Assembly (NCBI GenBank): GCA_900539755.1
Contig: UQDC01000002.1
Location: 186,001 to 250,000 of the forward strand
Direction of reading: 5' to 3'
Length of the DNA: 64,000 bases
Origin: an uncultured Alistipes sp.
GTDB taxonomy: Bacteria > Bacteroidota > Bacteroidia > Bacteroidales > Rikenellaceae
The notes below the pieces were generated by a model that worked only from the letters and a program-made list of their open reading frames with translations, was not told the DNA's origin and did not search any database. Position 1 is the first letter of the stretch. Each line of letters begins with the position of its first letter. The translations under genes and the position numbers were made by a program. Shown in pieces: positions 53,208-62,295 of this stretch.

Positions 53208-54512
53208 ATGGCCGAACAGAAAAACATCCAATCGGGGAGTGCGGAGGCAGAGGTAGAATCTTCCGGCTTTTTTGCCCGTTTTTTCAGTGGTGACAAGCCG
53301 CTGTGGGCCATTATTATTCTGTTGGCGATCTTTTCGTTGCTGGTAGTTTATTCTTCTACCGCCTCGATGGCTTATAAAAATGCCGGCGGTAACACGGCTC
53401 ACTACTTTTTCAACCAGCTCTTCTTTATCCTACTGGGCTTTACGTTCATGTGGGGAATCCATAAGATCAATTACCAGCGGTTGGTACCGTTTTACAAATT
53501 GCTGTTTTGGTTCGCATTGGTCTGCTTGGCACTCACCTTTGTGATTGGTGTAAACCTGAACAGCGCTTCACGTTGGCTTCGAATTCCGATCTTGGGGATC
53601 ACCTTTCAACCGTCGGACTTCGTCCGTGTGACGTTGGTGGGTGTGCTGGCCCAACAACTGGCCAAACGGCAAAAGGTGATCGACAAAATTCCGATTCTTC
53701 CAGCCCTGACGTTGGGCGGGTGGCGTAAAGATCCCCATAAGAATATGGAGATCTTGCTCAACACAACTCTTCCGTTATTGGGACCGGTTGTGTTGGCCTG
53801 TGGAGCAATCTTCTTTTCGAACTTTTCTACGGCAGCCCTGACTTTTGTTACCTGCTGTGTTATGTTGTTTATCGGTCGGGTGCGTCTTAAGGAGTTGTTC
53901 CGGTTAGTCAGTCTGGTGGTGGTGTGTGTCGTGGCGGCCATCGCCGTTATGTATATGTTCAATATTGGCCGTTCGCATACCTGGGTAAACCGTTTGGGAT
54001 TGGGTGACGCTCTGTCAGGAACCGAGCAGGTCCAGATTCAAAGCGAAGAGGATAATCTGCAAAAAGAGCAGGCCCTAATTGCGATCGCTTCAGGCGGTAT
54101 TGCCGGCAAGGGACCGGGAAACAGTACGCAACGATCGAACCTTCCGCACGCCTATTCCGATTTTGCCTACGCCTTTATTGTGGAAGAGTACGGTTTGATC
54201 GGTTCGTGTGTCATTCTGTTTCTCTATCTTTGCATCTTTTTCCGGGGGATTGTGATTTTCCAACGTTGTGCAACGGCCTTGCCGAGCCTGTTGGTATTGG
54301 GGTTGAGCCTGATGATCACATTGCAGGCGCTGATCAATATGTTGGTGTCGGTGGGTTTCTTCCCGGTGACCGGACAAACCTTGCCGTTGATCAGTCTGGG
54401 AGGATCGTCGGTAGTCTTTACCAGTATGTCGTTGGGAATCATCTTGGGGGTGAGTCGGCAGATGAAGGAACAATCTCTCGACCAACCGAAAAGTGAATCG
54501 CTGTTGGAATAA
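53208..54512 (+). CDS. ftsW: Septal peptidoglycan polymerase FtsW
   Basis: A 434-aa SEDS-family glycosyltransferase that polymerises lipid II at the septum with FtsI. It has about ten membrane segments with SASRWLRIPILGITFQPSD (family signature), and the LPHAYSDFAYAFIVEEYGLIG loop essential to SEDS proteins, then PLISLGGSSVVFTSMSLGI. RodA is the alternative, but the dcw position favours FtsW. A 40-residue charged N-terminal tail precedes the first segment. Confidence 0.94.
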   Translation: MAEQKNIQSGSAEAEVESSGFFARFFSGDKPLWAIIILLAIFSLLVVYSSTASMAYKNAGGNTAHYFFNQLFFILLGFTFMWGIHKINYQRLVPFYKLLFWFALVCLALTFVIGVNLNSASRWLRIPILGITFQPSDFVRVTLVGVLAQQLAKRQKVIDKIPILPALTLGGWRKDPHKNMEILLNTTLPLLGPVVLACGAIFFSNFSTAALTFVTCCVMLFIGRVRLKELFRLVSLVVVCVVAAIAVMYMFNIGRSHTWVNRLGLGDALSGTEQVQIQSEEDNLQKEQALIAIASGGIAGKGPGNSTQRSNLPHAYSDFAYAFIVEEYGLIGSCVILFLYLCIFFRGIVIFQRCATALPSLLVLGLSLMITLQALINMLVSVGFFPVTGQTLPLISLGGSSVVFTSMSLGIILGVSRQMKEQSLDQPKSESLLE

Positions 54513-54595
54513 AATAGGCCGGCGTTGTACTGTTTGTATATGTGCACACTTGCCAGGATGACGCTCATAACTATAAAAAAAGTCAAATCATAATC

Positions 54596-55723
54596 ATGGA
54601 TAAATTAAAGGTAATCTTGAGCGGTGGAGGTACCGGAGGACATATCTATCCGGCCGTTGCAGTGGCTGAGGCTTTGAAGCGCAGATTAGGTGATGGAGTC
54701 GAGCTGCTTTTTGTAGGGGCCGAAGGCAAGATGGAGATGGAAAAGGTGCCGGCGTTGGGATACCGTATCGAAGGATTACCGGTTGTCGGTTTGCAACGTC
54801 GGTTGACGCTTCGTAATCTGCAAGTGCCGTTCAAAGTGGCGGAATCGCTGCGTAAGGCACGTCGGGTGATTCGGGAGTTTGGAGCTGATGTTGTTGTTGG
54901 ATTTGGTGGATATGCCAGCGCTCCCGTGCTGTGGAGTGCTCAAAGAATGGGCATCCCGACCCTGATTCAGGAGCAGAACTCCTATGCAGGAGTGACCAAC
55001 AAAATACTCGCATCACGGGCCAAACGAATTTGTGTAGCCTATGAGGGAATGGAGCGCTTTTTTCCAAAAGATCGGATTGTGATGACCGGCAATCCGTTGC
55101 GTGGTCGTCTGTTGGAGCAACCTGATCCGGCTGTTTTGAAGGCCGAAGGGTTGACCTATTTCGGATTGACAGCCGATAAACCAAGCGTTTTGGTCGTTGG
55201 GGGAAGTTTGGGAACCCGTACGCTCAACAACATGATGAAGGCCAATGTGGATCGAATCACCTCGGAAGGTAAAATGCAGGTGATTTGGCAGACCGGTAAG
55301 TTCTACGAACGTGAGATGACTGAATTCATGCAAAGCCGCTCTTCAGAAGGAATTTGGCGTGGAGCCTTTATTGACCGGATGGATTTGGCTTATGCGGTTG
55401 CTGATGTGGTGGTTGGCCGATCGGGTGCCGGTACCGTCTCGGAACTCTGCTTGGTTGGTAAACCAGCCATCTTTGTTCCTTCACCCAATGTGGCCGAGGA
55501 TCACCAAACCAAAAACGCGATGGCATTGGTGCGCAAAGATGCCGCTCTGTTGGTTCCCGACAGTCAGGCAGTAACAGCTTTGTTTCCAGTGGTCGATCAG
55601 CTGTTGGCTGATCCGGTACGTATGCAACGTATGGCAGCCAATATCAAAGCGCTTGGAATTGCCGATTCAGCCGATCGCATTGTTGATGAATTGTTGGCAG
55701 TGGTTCAAGCGCAGAAAAAGTAG
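54596..55723 (+). CDS. murG: UDP-GlcNAc:lipid I GlcNAc transferase MurG
   Basis: A 375-aa peripheral inner-membrane GT28 enzyme that turns lipid I into lipid II. The N-terminal signature SGGGTGGHIYPAVAVAEAL and the second-domain VVGGSLGTRTLN and VVGRSGAGTVSELCLVGKPA (UDP-GlcNAc site) are all present. I chose ATG 54596; a longer GTG frame from 54542 adds 18 non-conserved residues. It is 83 bp after ftsW. Confidence 0.96.
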   Translation: MDKLKVILSGGGTGGHIYPAVAVAEALKRRLGDGVELLFVGAEGKMEMEKVPALGYRIEGLPVVGLQRRLTLRNLQVPFKVAESLRKARRVIREFGADVVVGFGGYASAPVLWSAQRMGIPTLIQEQNSYAGVTNKILASRAKRICVAYEGMERFFPKDRIVMTGNPLRGRLLEQPDPAVLKAEGLTYFGLTADKPSVLVVGGSLGTRTLNNMMKANVDRITSEGKMQVIWQTGKFYEREMTEFMQSRSSEGIWRGAFIDRMDLAYAVADVVVGRSGAGTVSELCLVGKPAIFVPSPNVAEDHQTKNAMALVRKDAALLVPDSQAVTALFPVVDQLLADPVRMQRMAANIKALGIADSADRIVDELLAVVQAQKK

Positions 55724-56048
55724 TTTGGCAAGATTGAGTTTGCTGAGAGTTGTCGCGTACGTCGATAGTAGATAAGGAGGCATTGAAGAAGATCGTGAAG
55801 GGGGCTAAGGTGAAACCTAGTCGGAAATGAGAATTGCCGGTATAAGGTAAGCCGTAATGATCTTGATGATAGCTATTTCGAATTGCGGTCTATAAAAGGC
55901 GAATGTCGGAATCACTTGATAAAGATAACTTGTTGAAGTTGGGGTTTACCGCTGCGTTGGGAAGATTCGAGAGCGATTTTTATTGATTTATGTAATGAAG
56001 TCTATAAAAACGGTTGTAAACGTGAGGTAAGCGAAACGTATTGGAGTT
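55724..56048. other. Long spacer inside the dcw cluster (murG-murC)
   Basis: 325 bp with no gene, hairpin or TAnnTTTG box that I could recognise. Dcw genes are usually packed tightly, so the length is notable. Confidence 0.4.
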
Positions 56049-57410
56049 ATGGAGTTTCAAAATGTATATTTTTTGGGTATCGGGGGTATTGGAATGAGTG
56101 CCCTGGCCCGCTATTTTTTGCACGAGGGTAAACCAGTGGCCGGTTACGATCGAACAGAGAGTGATTTGACCCGTCATTTGGAACAGGAGGGAGCTGCGGT
56201 CAACTACGACGAACAGGTGGAGGCGATCCCTGCACAATTCCGTGATCCGGCTACGACATTGGTGGTCTATACTCCGGCTATCCCGCATGACCATCCCCAA
56301 TGGGTGTGGTTCCGTGAACAGGGTTTCGAGATTGTGAAACGCTCCCAAATGTTGGGTGTGGTCGCGCGCAACAAATATGTGATGGCTGTGGCTGGTACAC
56401 ACGGCAAAACCACCACGACAACCTTGACCGCCTGGCTGAACCATGAGGCTGGAGGGGGAGGAAGTGCATTCTTGGGCGGCATCTCCAAAAATTTTGATTC
56501 GAATTTGGTCTTAGGAGCAGGACCGCGTTTGGTGGCTGAAGCCGACGAATTTGACCGATCTTTTCTTCAACTGTGGCCCGATGTGGCCGTGGTGACGGCT
56601 GCTGATGCCGACCACCTCGATATATACGGAACTCATGCAGCGGTTAAAGAGGCGTTTGCGGAGTTTATCTCGCAAATCAAGCCTGGGGGTACTTTGATCC
56701 TTAAGCTCGGCGTCGATGTGGAAGTGCGAAACCGGGAGATCAAGGTTTACCGTTATAGTTATGATACACCGTGCGATTTTTATGCGAAAAATATACGAGT
56801 AGGGCTATCCGGACACTATACGTTCGATCTGGTTTGTCCAGATCGTGTAATTGAATCCTGTACGTTGGGGGTACCGGGACGGGTCAATGTTGAAAATGCC
56901 GTAGCGGCTGTGGCACTGATGTGGGTTGCCGGTTTTGATGAGCCGAAACTGAAAGCGGCTTTAGCTTCGTTTCATGGAGTAAAACGGCGTTTTGACTTTT
57001 ATATCAATACTCCGCAACGTATCTATATGGATGACTATGCTCATCACCCCAATGAGTTGAAAGCCACCATTACCTCTTTTCGGGAGATGTTCCCCGGTCG
57101 GAAATTGACTGTGGTATTTCAGCCTCATCTCTATACGCGTACCCGTGACTTTTATCAGGATTTTGCGAAGGTGTTGTCGTTGGCAGATGAAGTGCTGTTG
57201 TTGCCGATCTATCCAGCCCGGGAAGAGCCCATCGAAGGCGTTTGCTCCGAGATGATGTTGCCGTTGATGACAGTCCCGACTCGTGTAGTTCCAAAAGCAG
57301 ATTTGGTCGAGGTGCTCAAAGCAGAAAATCCCGATACGTTGATTACGTTCGGAGCCGGCGATATTGATCGGTTGTGTGAACCGATTGCCGAAGCTTTGAA
57401 GGATAGGTAA
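56049..57410 (+). CDS. murC: UDP-MurNAc:L-Ala ligase MurC
   Basis: A 453-aa cytoplasmic Mur ligase adding the first stem-peptide residue, L-Ala. The N-terminal loop FLGIGGIGMSALARYFLHEG, the ATP loop AVAGTHGKTTTTTLTAWL and the C-terminal region with VFQPHLYTRTRDF and ITFGAGDIDRL are standard MurC. The D-Ala ligase ddl and murF are missing next to it. A new promoter box follows 12 bp after its stop. Confidence 0.96.
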   Translation: MEFQNVYFLGIGGIGMSALARYFLHEGKPVAGYDRTESDLTRHLEQEGAAVNYDEQVEAIPAQFRDPATTLVVYTPAIPHDHPQWVWFREQGFEIVKRSQMLGVVARNKYVMAVAGTHGKTTTTTLTAWLNHEAGGGGSAFLGGISKNFDSNLVLGAGPRLVAEADEFDRSFLQLWPDVAVVTAADADHLDIYGTHAAVKEAFAEFISQIKPGGTLILKLGVDVEVRNREIKVYRYSYDTPCDFYAKNIRVGLSGHYTFDLVCPDRVIESCTLGVPGRVNVENAVAAVALMWVAGFDEPKLKAALASFHGVKRRFDFYINTPQRIYMDDYAHHPNELKATITSFREMFPGRKLTVVFQPHLYTRTRDFYQDFAKVLSLADEVLLLPIYPAREEPIEGVCSEMMLPLMTVPTRVVPKADLVEVLKAENPDTLITFGAGDIDRLCEPIAEALKDR

Positions 57411-57818
57411 ATTTTTTCCATTACCTTTGTGTCAGAGGCCTGAATATTGGATTGATTCGCAGTCAGCTGGAGATTTTGTCGGTCGTAAGTGAGTCGTGGC
57501 GATTGCTTAGGCGAGTGAACAGACCATTCAGATAACATCGAAGTTGCGAAGGCCGGAAATCGGAGGGTGTCAAGCAGAGATTGTCCGTCTGTCGCAATGT
57601 TGGTGATGATGGGTTCGGTACCTGATCAGTGTAGCGCTAATGGGGCTAAACGATGAAAGTGGGCAAATTCCTTTTTGCAATCAGCTATCTGAAATAGGAT
57701 GCGAAGGAGAAGAACGTATATAAAGGCTCTTTATGGGCAATGGTTAAATGGTGTGGTGCCAGGAGAAAATGCCGGGTTGATCAGGTCGAAGCAAAGTTAA
57801 AAGTTAGTCAGAGAACGA
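57411..57818. other. Spacer murC-ftsQ with a promoter box
   Basis: TACCTTTG at 57422-57429 (+) is a perfect -7 match, which would give ftsQ-ftsA-ftsZ their own transcript with a leader of about 390 nt. A TTTG lies 23 bp before it, slightly too far for the usual -33 spacing. No gene was recognised in this 408-bp spacer. Confidence 0.5.
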
Positions 57819-58661
57819 GTGAAACGAGGTACGTCGATAGTGTTGGGAATGGTGTCTTGGGTGGCGATAATTGCATATTTCGTCGCAGCATCCCGCTATT
57901 GTCGTATCGAAAGGGAAAAGAACCTCTGTCGGGGTTTGAAGGTTGTGGTGCTCGATAGTGCCGAGCGAGGTTTTATTACCTCCGGCATGGTTAAAAATTG
58001 GTTCGCTCTTGAACAGCAGCGATTTTTACGGGAGCCGATCGACCAGATCAATACCCTTGATGTCGAGGCCTTTGTCCGTCGCCGTGGTTTTGTCAAAGAG
58101 GTGCATGCCTATACGACGATGGATGGGATGTTGAATATCGAATTGACACAGCGTAAACCTATTTTGCGGGTAAACAGTATCAATGGTTACGATTTTTATG
58201 TGACTGACGATAACTATATTTTGCCCACGCAACGATACTATTCCGTTTATGTTCCGGTCGTGACAGGCATGCTTCGTTTGCCATTTGCCCCTGACTATGT
58301 CGGCAGTCTGGAAAATTGCATCGCAGAGGGGGATAAAGACGAAAAAAAAGTGCCGGAAAATTATAGCTTTTTAGCTAATCTGATTAATTTTGTAAAATTC
58401 GTTGAGGATGATGGCTTTTGGAATGCTTTCTGGGTGCAGATCAATGTCCGGGATGACGGTCAGGAAGGTCGTTACAATCCTCAGGTAGAGCTGGTTCCAC
58501 GTGTGGGTGATCAGGTCGTTTGCCTGGGGGCACTTGACGATTATCGGGGTAAACTCACCAAATTGATGAGCTTTTACCGCAATGGCCTTGACTACGCAGG
58601 GTGGGAGAGTTGTCATTATATCGATTTGCGTTACCGGGGGCAGGTTGTCTGCTCTGAATAG
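57819..58661 (+). CDS. ftsQ: Cell division protein FtsQ-like
   Basis: A 280-aa bitopic membrane protein of the divisome, linking early and late division proteins. One membrane segment lies at about 7-25 (IVLGMVSWVAIIAYFVAA), followed by a periplasmic region. A weak POTRA-like part spans about 38-110 (LDVEAFVRRRGFVKEVHAYT, QRKPILRVNSINGYDFYV), and a beta domain ends at the C-terminus. Sequence is poorly conserved, so position between murC and ftsA is the main support. The start is GTG 57819. Confidence 0.85.
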   Translation: MKRGTSIVLGMVSWVAIIAYFVAASRYCRIEREKNLCRGLKVVVLDSAERGFITSGMVKNWFALEQQRFLREPIDQINTLDVEAFVRRRGFVKEVHAYTTMDGMLNIELTQRKPILRVNSINGYDFYVTDDNYILPTQRYYSVYVPVVTGMLRLPFAPDYVGSLENCIAEGDKDEKKVPENYSFLANLINFVKFVEDDGFWNAFWVQINVRDDGQEGRYNPQVELVPRVGDQVVCLGALDDYRGKLTKLMSFYRNGLDYAGWESCHYIDLRYRGQVVCSE

Positions 58662-58782
58662 AACGCTTTTCGGCGAAAAACTCAAAATAATTGTCCCGCA
58701 AGAGTTGATGGCATAAGTGTTGTGAAAGCACGGTGTTAATCCGAACAAAAATAGAGATTCACCATAAAATAGAGCGCTGGAA

Positions 58783-60210
58783 GTGGAAAACGGAGATTAC
58801 GTAGTTGCAATAGATTTGGGTACCAATACGGTGGCCACAGTGGTCGGCACCCGTGCTGAGGGCGGCAAGGTCCGCATCGTGGATTGCGAAGTCTCCCCCA
58901 TGGAGGGTATGGACCGTGGTGGCATTAAGAATGTCGAACTGGTTTCCAAAAGTATCAAACAGAATATAGCTGCTATCGAATCGCGTCAACAGATTGCGAT
59001 CCGTGAGGCTTTTGCCGGTATCTCAGGACAGCATATTCGTTGTGTTAAATATCCCTATTACGTTTTTGTCGGTCGTGACGGCGAAATTCGTGAAGAGGAT
59101 GTACAGAAACTCCATGAGAGCATGAACAATGTACAGGCTCCCGATGGTGAAACCATTATTCAGATTATCCCCCAATGTTATATTGTTGATGGCGAAGAGA
59201 CGACCAATCCGGTCGGATCGTTCGGCAATAAGCTTGAGGCGGTATTTAATTTCGTTTTGGGCGATAACAGTGCGGTCAGTCGTGTGAAACGGGCGTTGCA
59301 GAAGGTGGAGATCCGTCAGTCGGGACTTTTCCTCAATGCAGTTGCTTCGGCTGAAGCGGTCACCACCGAAGACGAAAGAAATGAAGGTGTGGCTGTGGTT
59401 GATATTGGAGGTAGCACGACCGATGTCACCATCTTTTATAAAAACAGCGTACGTCATGTAGGGGTTGTCTCGATGGGAGGCAATATGATTAACCGGGATA
59501 TCCGCTCATACGGTATTCTTGAACGCCATGTCGAGAACCTGAAGGTGAAATACGGCAGTGCCATGCGCGACCAGATCAAGACCGATATGACGATCCGGAC
59601 ACCGGGGCTGAACTCGCGCACCTTTAAGGATATTTCGCTGCTGAATTTGGCGACTATTATTGAAGCACGTCTGTTGGACATCATTGACAAGGTGATGGAA
59701 CAGATCAAAATGTCCGGATGTCAGGATAAATTGGGTGCCGGCGTTGTGCTGACGGGTGGTGTCGCCCAGATTAAAGATTTGGATCTGCTGTTTAAGAATT
59801 ATACAGGAATTGATGTGCGTATTGCAACTCCTGAAGCTGTTTTGGCTGAAGAGAGTGACGAACGCGTGAACAATCCGGTCTTTGCAACAGCTGTAGGTTT
59901 GTTGCTACGGGGTATCAATATGGGGGCTGCAGGTCATGTAGCCCGTCAACGTCCTCGTCAGACTCCAGTGGCTGCACAGGCAGAATTCGGGGGAAATCCC
60001 TATGCTGTAGCGGATAATGCTCCTCAGCGTACCATTAACAGTATGTACGGAGAACGAAACAATGTCGAGATGCCCCAGCAGGAGGCCACTCCGGGGACGG
60101 AACCACAGGAGGAGAGTGCTGCACCTAAAGAGAAAAAGGGTGGCATTTTCGGACGTTGGAAACGTAAACTCGATAGTATGTTCGAGGTGATCGAGGATAA
60201 TGATTTTTAG
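58783..60210 (+). CDS. ftsA: Cell division protein FtsA
   Basis: A 475-aa actin-like ATPase that tethers FtsZ to the membrane. The phosphate-1 loop is VAIDLGTNTVATVVGTR. The 1C domain lies at about 80-170, followed by phosphate-2 VAVVDIGGSTTDVTIF and an adenosine region with VVLTGGVAQIKDLD. After a variable linker the C-terminal amphipathic helix (GIFGRWKRKLDSMFEVIED) is the membrane anchor. The linker of about 60 residues is normal in Bacteroidetes. Start is GTG 58783. The ftsZ start is 27 bp downstream. Confidence 0.95.
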   Translation: MENGDYVVAIDLGTNTVATVVGTRAEGGKVRIVDCEVSPMEGMDRGGIKNVELVSKSIKQNIAAIESRQQIAIREAFAGISGQHIRCVKYPYYVFVGRDGEIREEDVQKLHESMNNVQAPDGETIIQIIPQCYIVDGEETTNPVGSFGNKLEAVFNFVLGDNSAVSRVKRALQKVEIRQSGLFLNAVASAEAVTTEDERNEGVAVVDIGGSTTDVTIFYKNSVRHVGVVSMGGNMINRDIRSYGILERHVENLKVKYGSAMRDQIKTDMTIRTPGLNSRTFKDISLLNLATIIEARLLDIIDKVMEQIKMSGCQDKLGAGVVLTGGVAQIKDLDLLFKNYTGIDVRIATPEAVLAEESDERVNNPVFATAVGLLLRGINMGAAGHVARQRPRQTPVAAQAEFGGNPYAVADNAPQRTINSMYGERNNVEMPQQEATPGTEPQEESAAPKEKKGGIFGRWKRKLDSMFEVIEDNDF

Positions 60211-60237
60211 TTTGTACCGATTTAGTTGAAAAGATAT

Positions 60238-61821
60238 ATGCCTGAACAGGAAAACAATAATATGCCCGATATTATCGAGTTCGATCGGCCGAGGATCACT
60301 CCGTCGATCATCATGGTAACCGGTGTCGGAGGTGGTGGTAGCAATGCGGTGAACCATATGTACGATCTTGGCATTGCCGATGTGTCGTTCATGGTCTGCA
60401 ATACCGATCGCCAGGCCCTGTACCGTAGCCCTGTGCCTATCAAGGTGCGTTTGGGTGAAAAATTGACCGAAGGACTCGGGGCTGGAAATAATCCTGAACG
60501 TGGCCGGGAGGCTGCACTCGAAAGTTTGGACGAAATTGTCGAAGTGTTCAAACGCGAGGGGACCAAGATGGTCTTTATTACGGCAGGTATGGGAGGTGGT
60601 ACCGGAACAGGTGCTGCTCCGGTGATTGCCAAGGCTGCCAAGGAGATGGATATCCTGACGGTTGCCATTGTAACCTTGCCGTTTAGAACCGAAGGTCCGA
60701 AACGTATGAAGCATGCGCGTGAGGGTATCGAAGAGTTGCGCCAATATGTCGATTCACTGCTGCTGATCAACAACGAAAATATCCAGGAGATCTACGGTAA
60801 ACTGACCTTGTCTGAGGCTTTCGGTAAGGCCGATGATATTTTGGCAACAGCTGCCAAAAGTATTGCCGAAGTGATTACGCGCGAAAGTACGGTCAATGTC
60901 GATTTTGCGGATGTGAAGACCGTGATGAAGGATAGCGGTATCGCTTTGATGGGGTCGGGTAGAGCATCGGGGGAGAACCGGGCTATGGAGGTTGCCAATG
61001 CAGCACTGTCTTCTCCGTTGCTGAATCATAATGATATTACGGGTGCACGGAATATCCTGATCAATATCACCTCAGGAGAGGAAGAGATCACGTTGGAAGA
61101 GACCTATCAGATTACTGAATATATCCAGAATTGCGCAGGTAATGCGGCTGATATTATTTGGGGTGCGGGTACGGATGAAACGTTAGGTTCTGATATTGAG
61201 GTGACGATCATTGCAACCGGTTTTGAGGATGCGGTCACAAAAGCCTTCGATCAGGTAACCTACTCTCCGTTGCAGGCCCATTTGGATCGGTTGAAGCAAA
61301 AAGAGAATGAGGCAGTGGCTGAAGCTGGCGAGAATCTTTCGGAGACAGCAGAAGGTGCAGAGATGGCTCAGGTCGCAACAGAGCAGCCGGTACATTCTGT
61401 TGAGACTCCCGTTAACATGGAATCGCAACCGGTTCGGAATCAGAGTCCGTTGACTCCACGTCAGCGTTGGACTCCACCGACGGAGCCGACAGCTGCGCCT
61501 GAAATAAATCCGTTGCAGGAGTCACGTCGATTTAATCGCCCTGTAGCATCTCCAAGCCGTCTTCCAGAGCGTGAAGTATTGCCAGGTCAGACACACACAA
61601 ATCCGTTGAGCCGTCCTGCAGCCGCTCTGCATGTTATTGAGGCGAAACCTAAAGAGGTTGTTACTGATAGCGATAACTGGGAGAACGAACCGGCATATTT
61701 GCGCCGTAACATGAAATTTGTGAAGGATTCGGTTGGAGAGGGCGCACGTCCGTCGAGAGTGGTTCTCAAAGATGAGGGTTCTCAGAATAACGACTCCTCG
61801 AACGGCTCTTTGTTTGACTAA
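60238..61821 (+). CDS. ftsZ: Cell division protein FtsZ
   Basis: A 527-aa tubulin homologue that forms the cytokinetic ring. GTP-binding motifs are GVGGGGSNAVNHM at about 30, the tubulin signature GMGGGTGTGAAP at about 119, and NVDFADVKTVM. The core ends near residue 340. A long unstructured linker (about 340-460, rich in Pro, Glu and Gln) precedes a C-terminal segment EPAYLRRNMKF, the form of the FtsA-binding peptide seen in Bacteroidetes, and a further 40 residues. I chose ATG 60238; a TTG frame starts 4 codons earlier. Confidence 0.97.
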   Translation: MPEQENNNMPDIIEFDRPRITPSIIMVTGVGGGGSNAVNHMYDLGIADVSFMVCNTDRQALYRSPVPIKVRLGEKLTEGLGAGNNPERGREAALESLDEIVEVFKREGTKMVFITAGMGGGTGTGAAPVIAKAAKEMDILTVAIVTLPFRTEGPKRMKHAREGIEELRQYVDSLLLINNENIQEIYGKLTLSEAFGKADDILATAAKSIAEVITRESTVNVDFADVKTVMKDSGIALMGSGRASGENRAMEVANAALSSPLLNHNDITGARNILINITSGEEEITLEETYQITEYIQNCAGNAADIIWGAGTDETLGSDIEVTIIATGFEDAVTKAFDQVTYSPLQAHLDRLKQKENEAVAEAGENLSETAEGAEMAQVATEQPVHSVETPVNMESQPVRNQSPLTPRQRWTPPTEPTAAPEINPLQESRRFNRPVASPSRLPEREVLPGQTHTNPLSRPAAALHVIEAKPKEVVTDSDNWENEPAYLRRNMKFVKDSVGEGARPSRVVLKDEGSQNNDSSNGSLFD

Positions 61822-62293
61822 CCTTGATTCCCCACCCCGCATTGCTTGTCGCTTCGTGTAATGGAAGGTCAAGATGACATTGATCTCATAGCTTTTAGTG
61901 TCGGGACTGGCATTGTTTGATTGCGGTCATACGGTCGTGTTCAGATGCGTAGTAAGGTGAGGTACTGCGGACGGAGAGGTTAACAATATGATGGATCGGA
62001 CCAGGCGGATGTGAACGAGAGATGCAATAGTGCCTGTTTCGGTTAGGGTATAACTCGGAATAAGGAACATGTTTTACTTGTTTGAGCTGATCCGTTTTGG
62101 GAGTTTGCCCTAAGAGCAAGAGAAAGTTGTAGTATCAATTCTTGAAGCTATATTGCCAGGTTTGCAGGGTTCAGTAATGCGGTCCGCCTGCATCAAGATA
62201 AAATACTTTTATAGTAAGAGCGTCGTTTAAAATAGAAAAGCGTTTAAAGCTGTTTGACAATATGACCGGAGCAATTTTGTTCCGGCCCTTTTT
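61822..62293. other. Spacer after ftsZ with terminator
   Basis: The end of the dcw operon. No gene was recognised. It closes with the terminator at 62266-62295 (listed separately). Confidence 0.5.
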
Positions 62294-62295
62294 TT
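62266..62295 (+). terminator. Terminator overlapping the annotated start of gldE
   Basis: CCGGAGC (62266-62272) pairs with GTTCCGG (62279-62285, one G-U pair, 6-nt loop), followed by seven T residues. It ends the dcw message, and the T tract runs into the first codons proposed for gldE. Confidence 0.75.
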
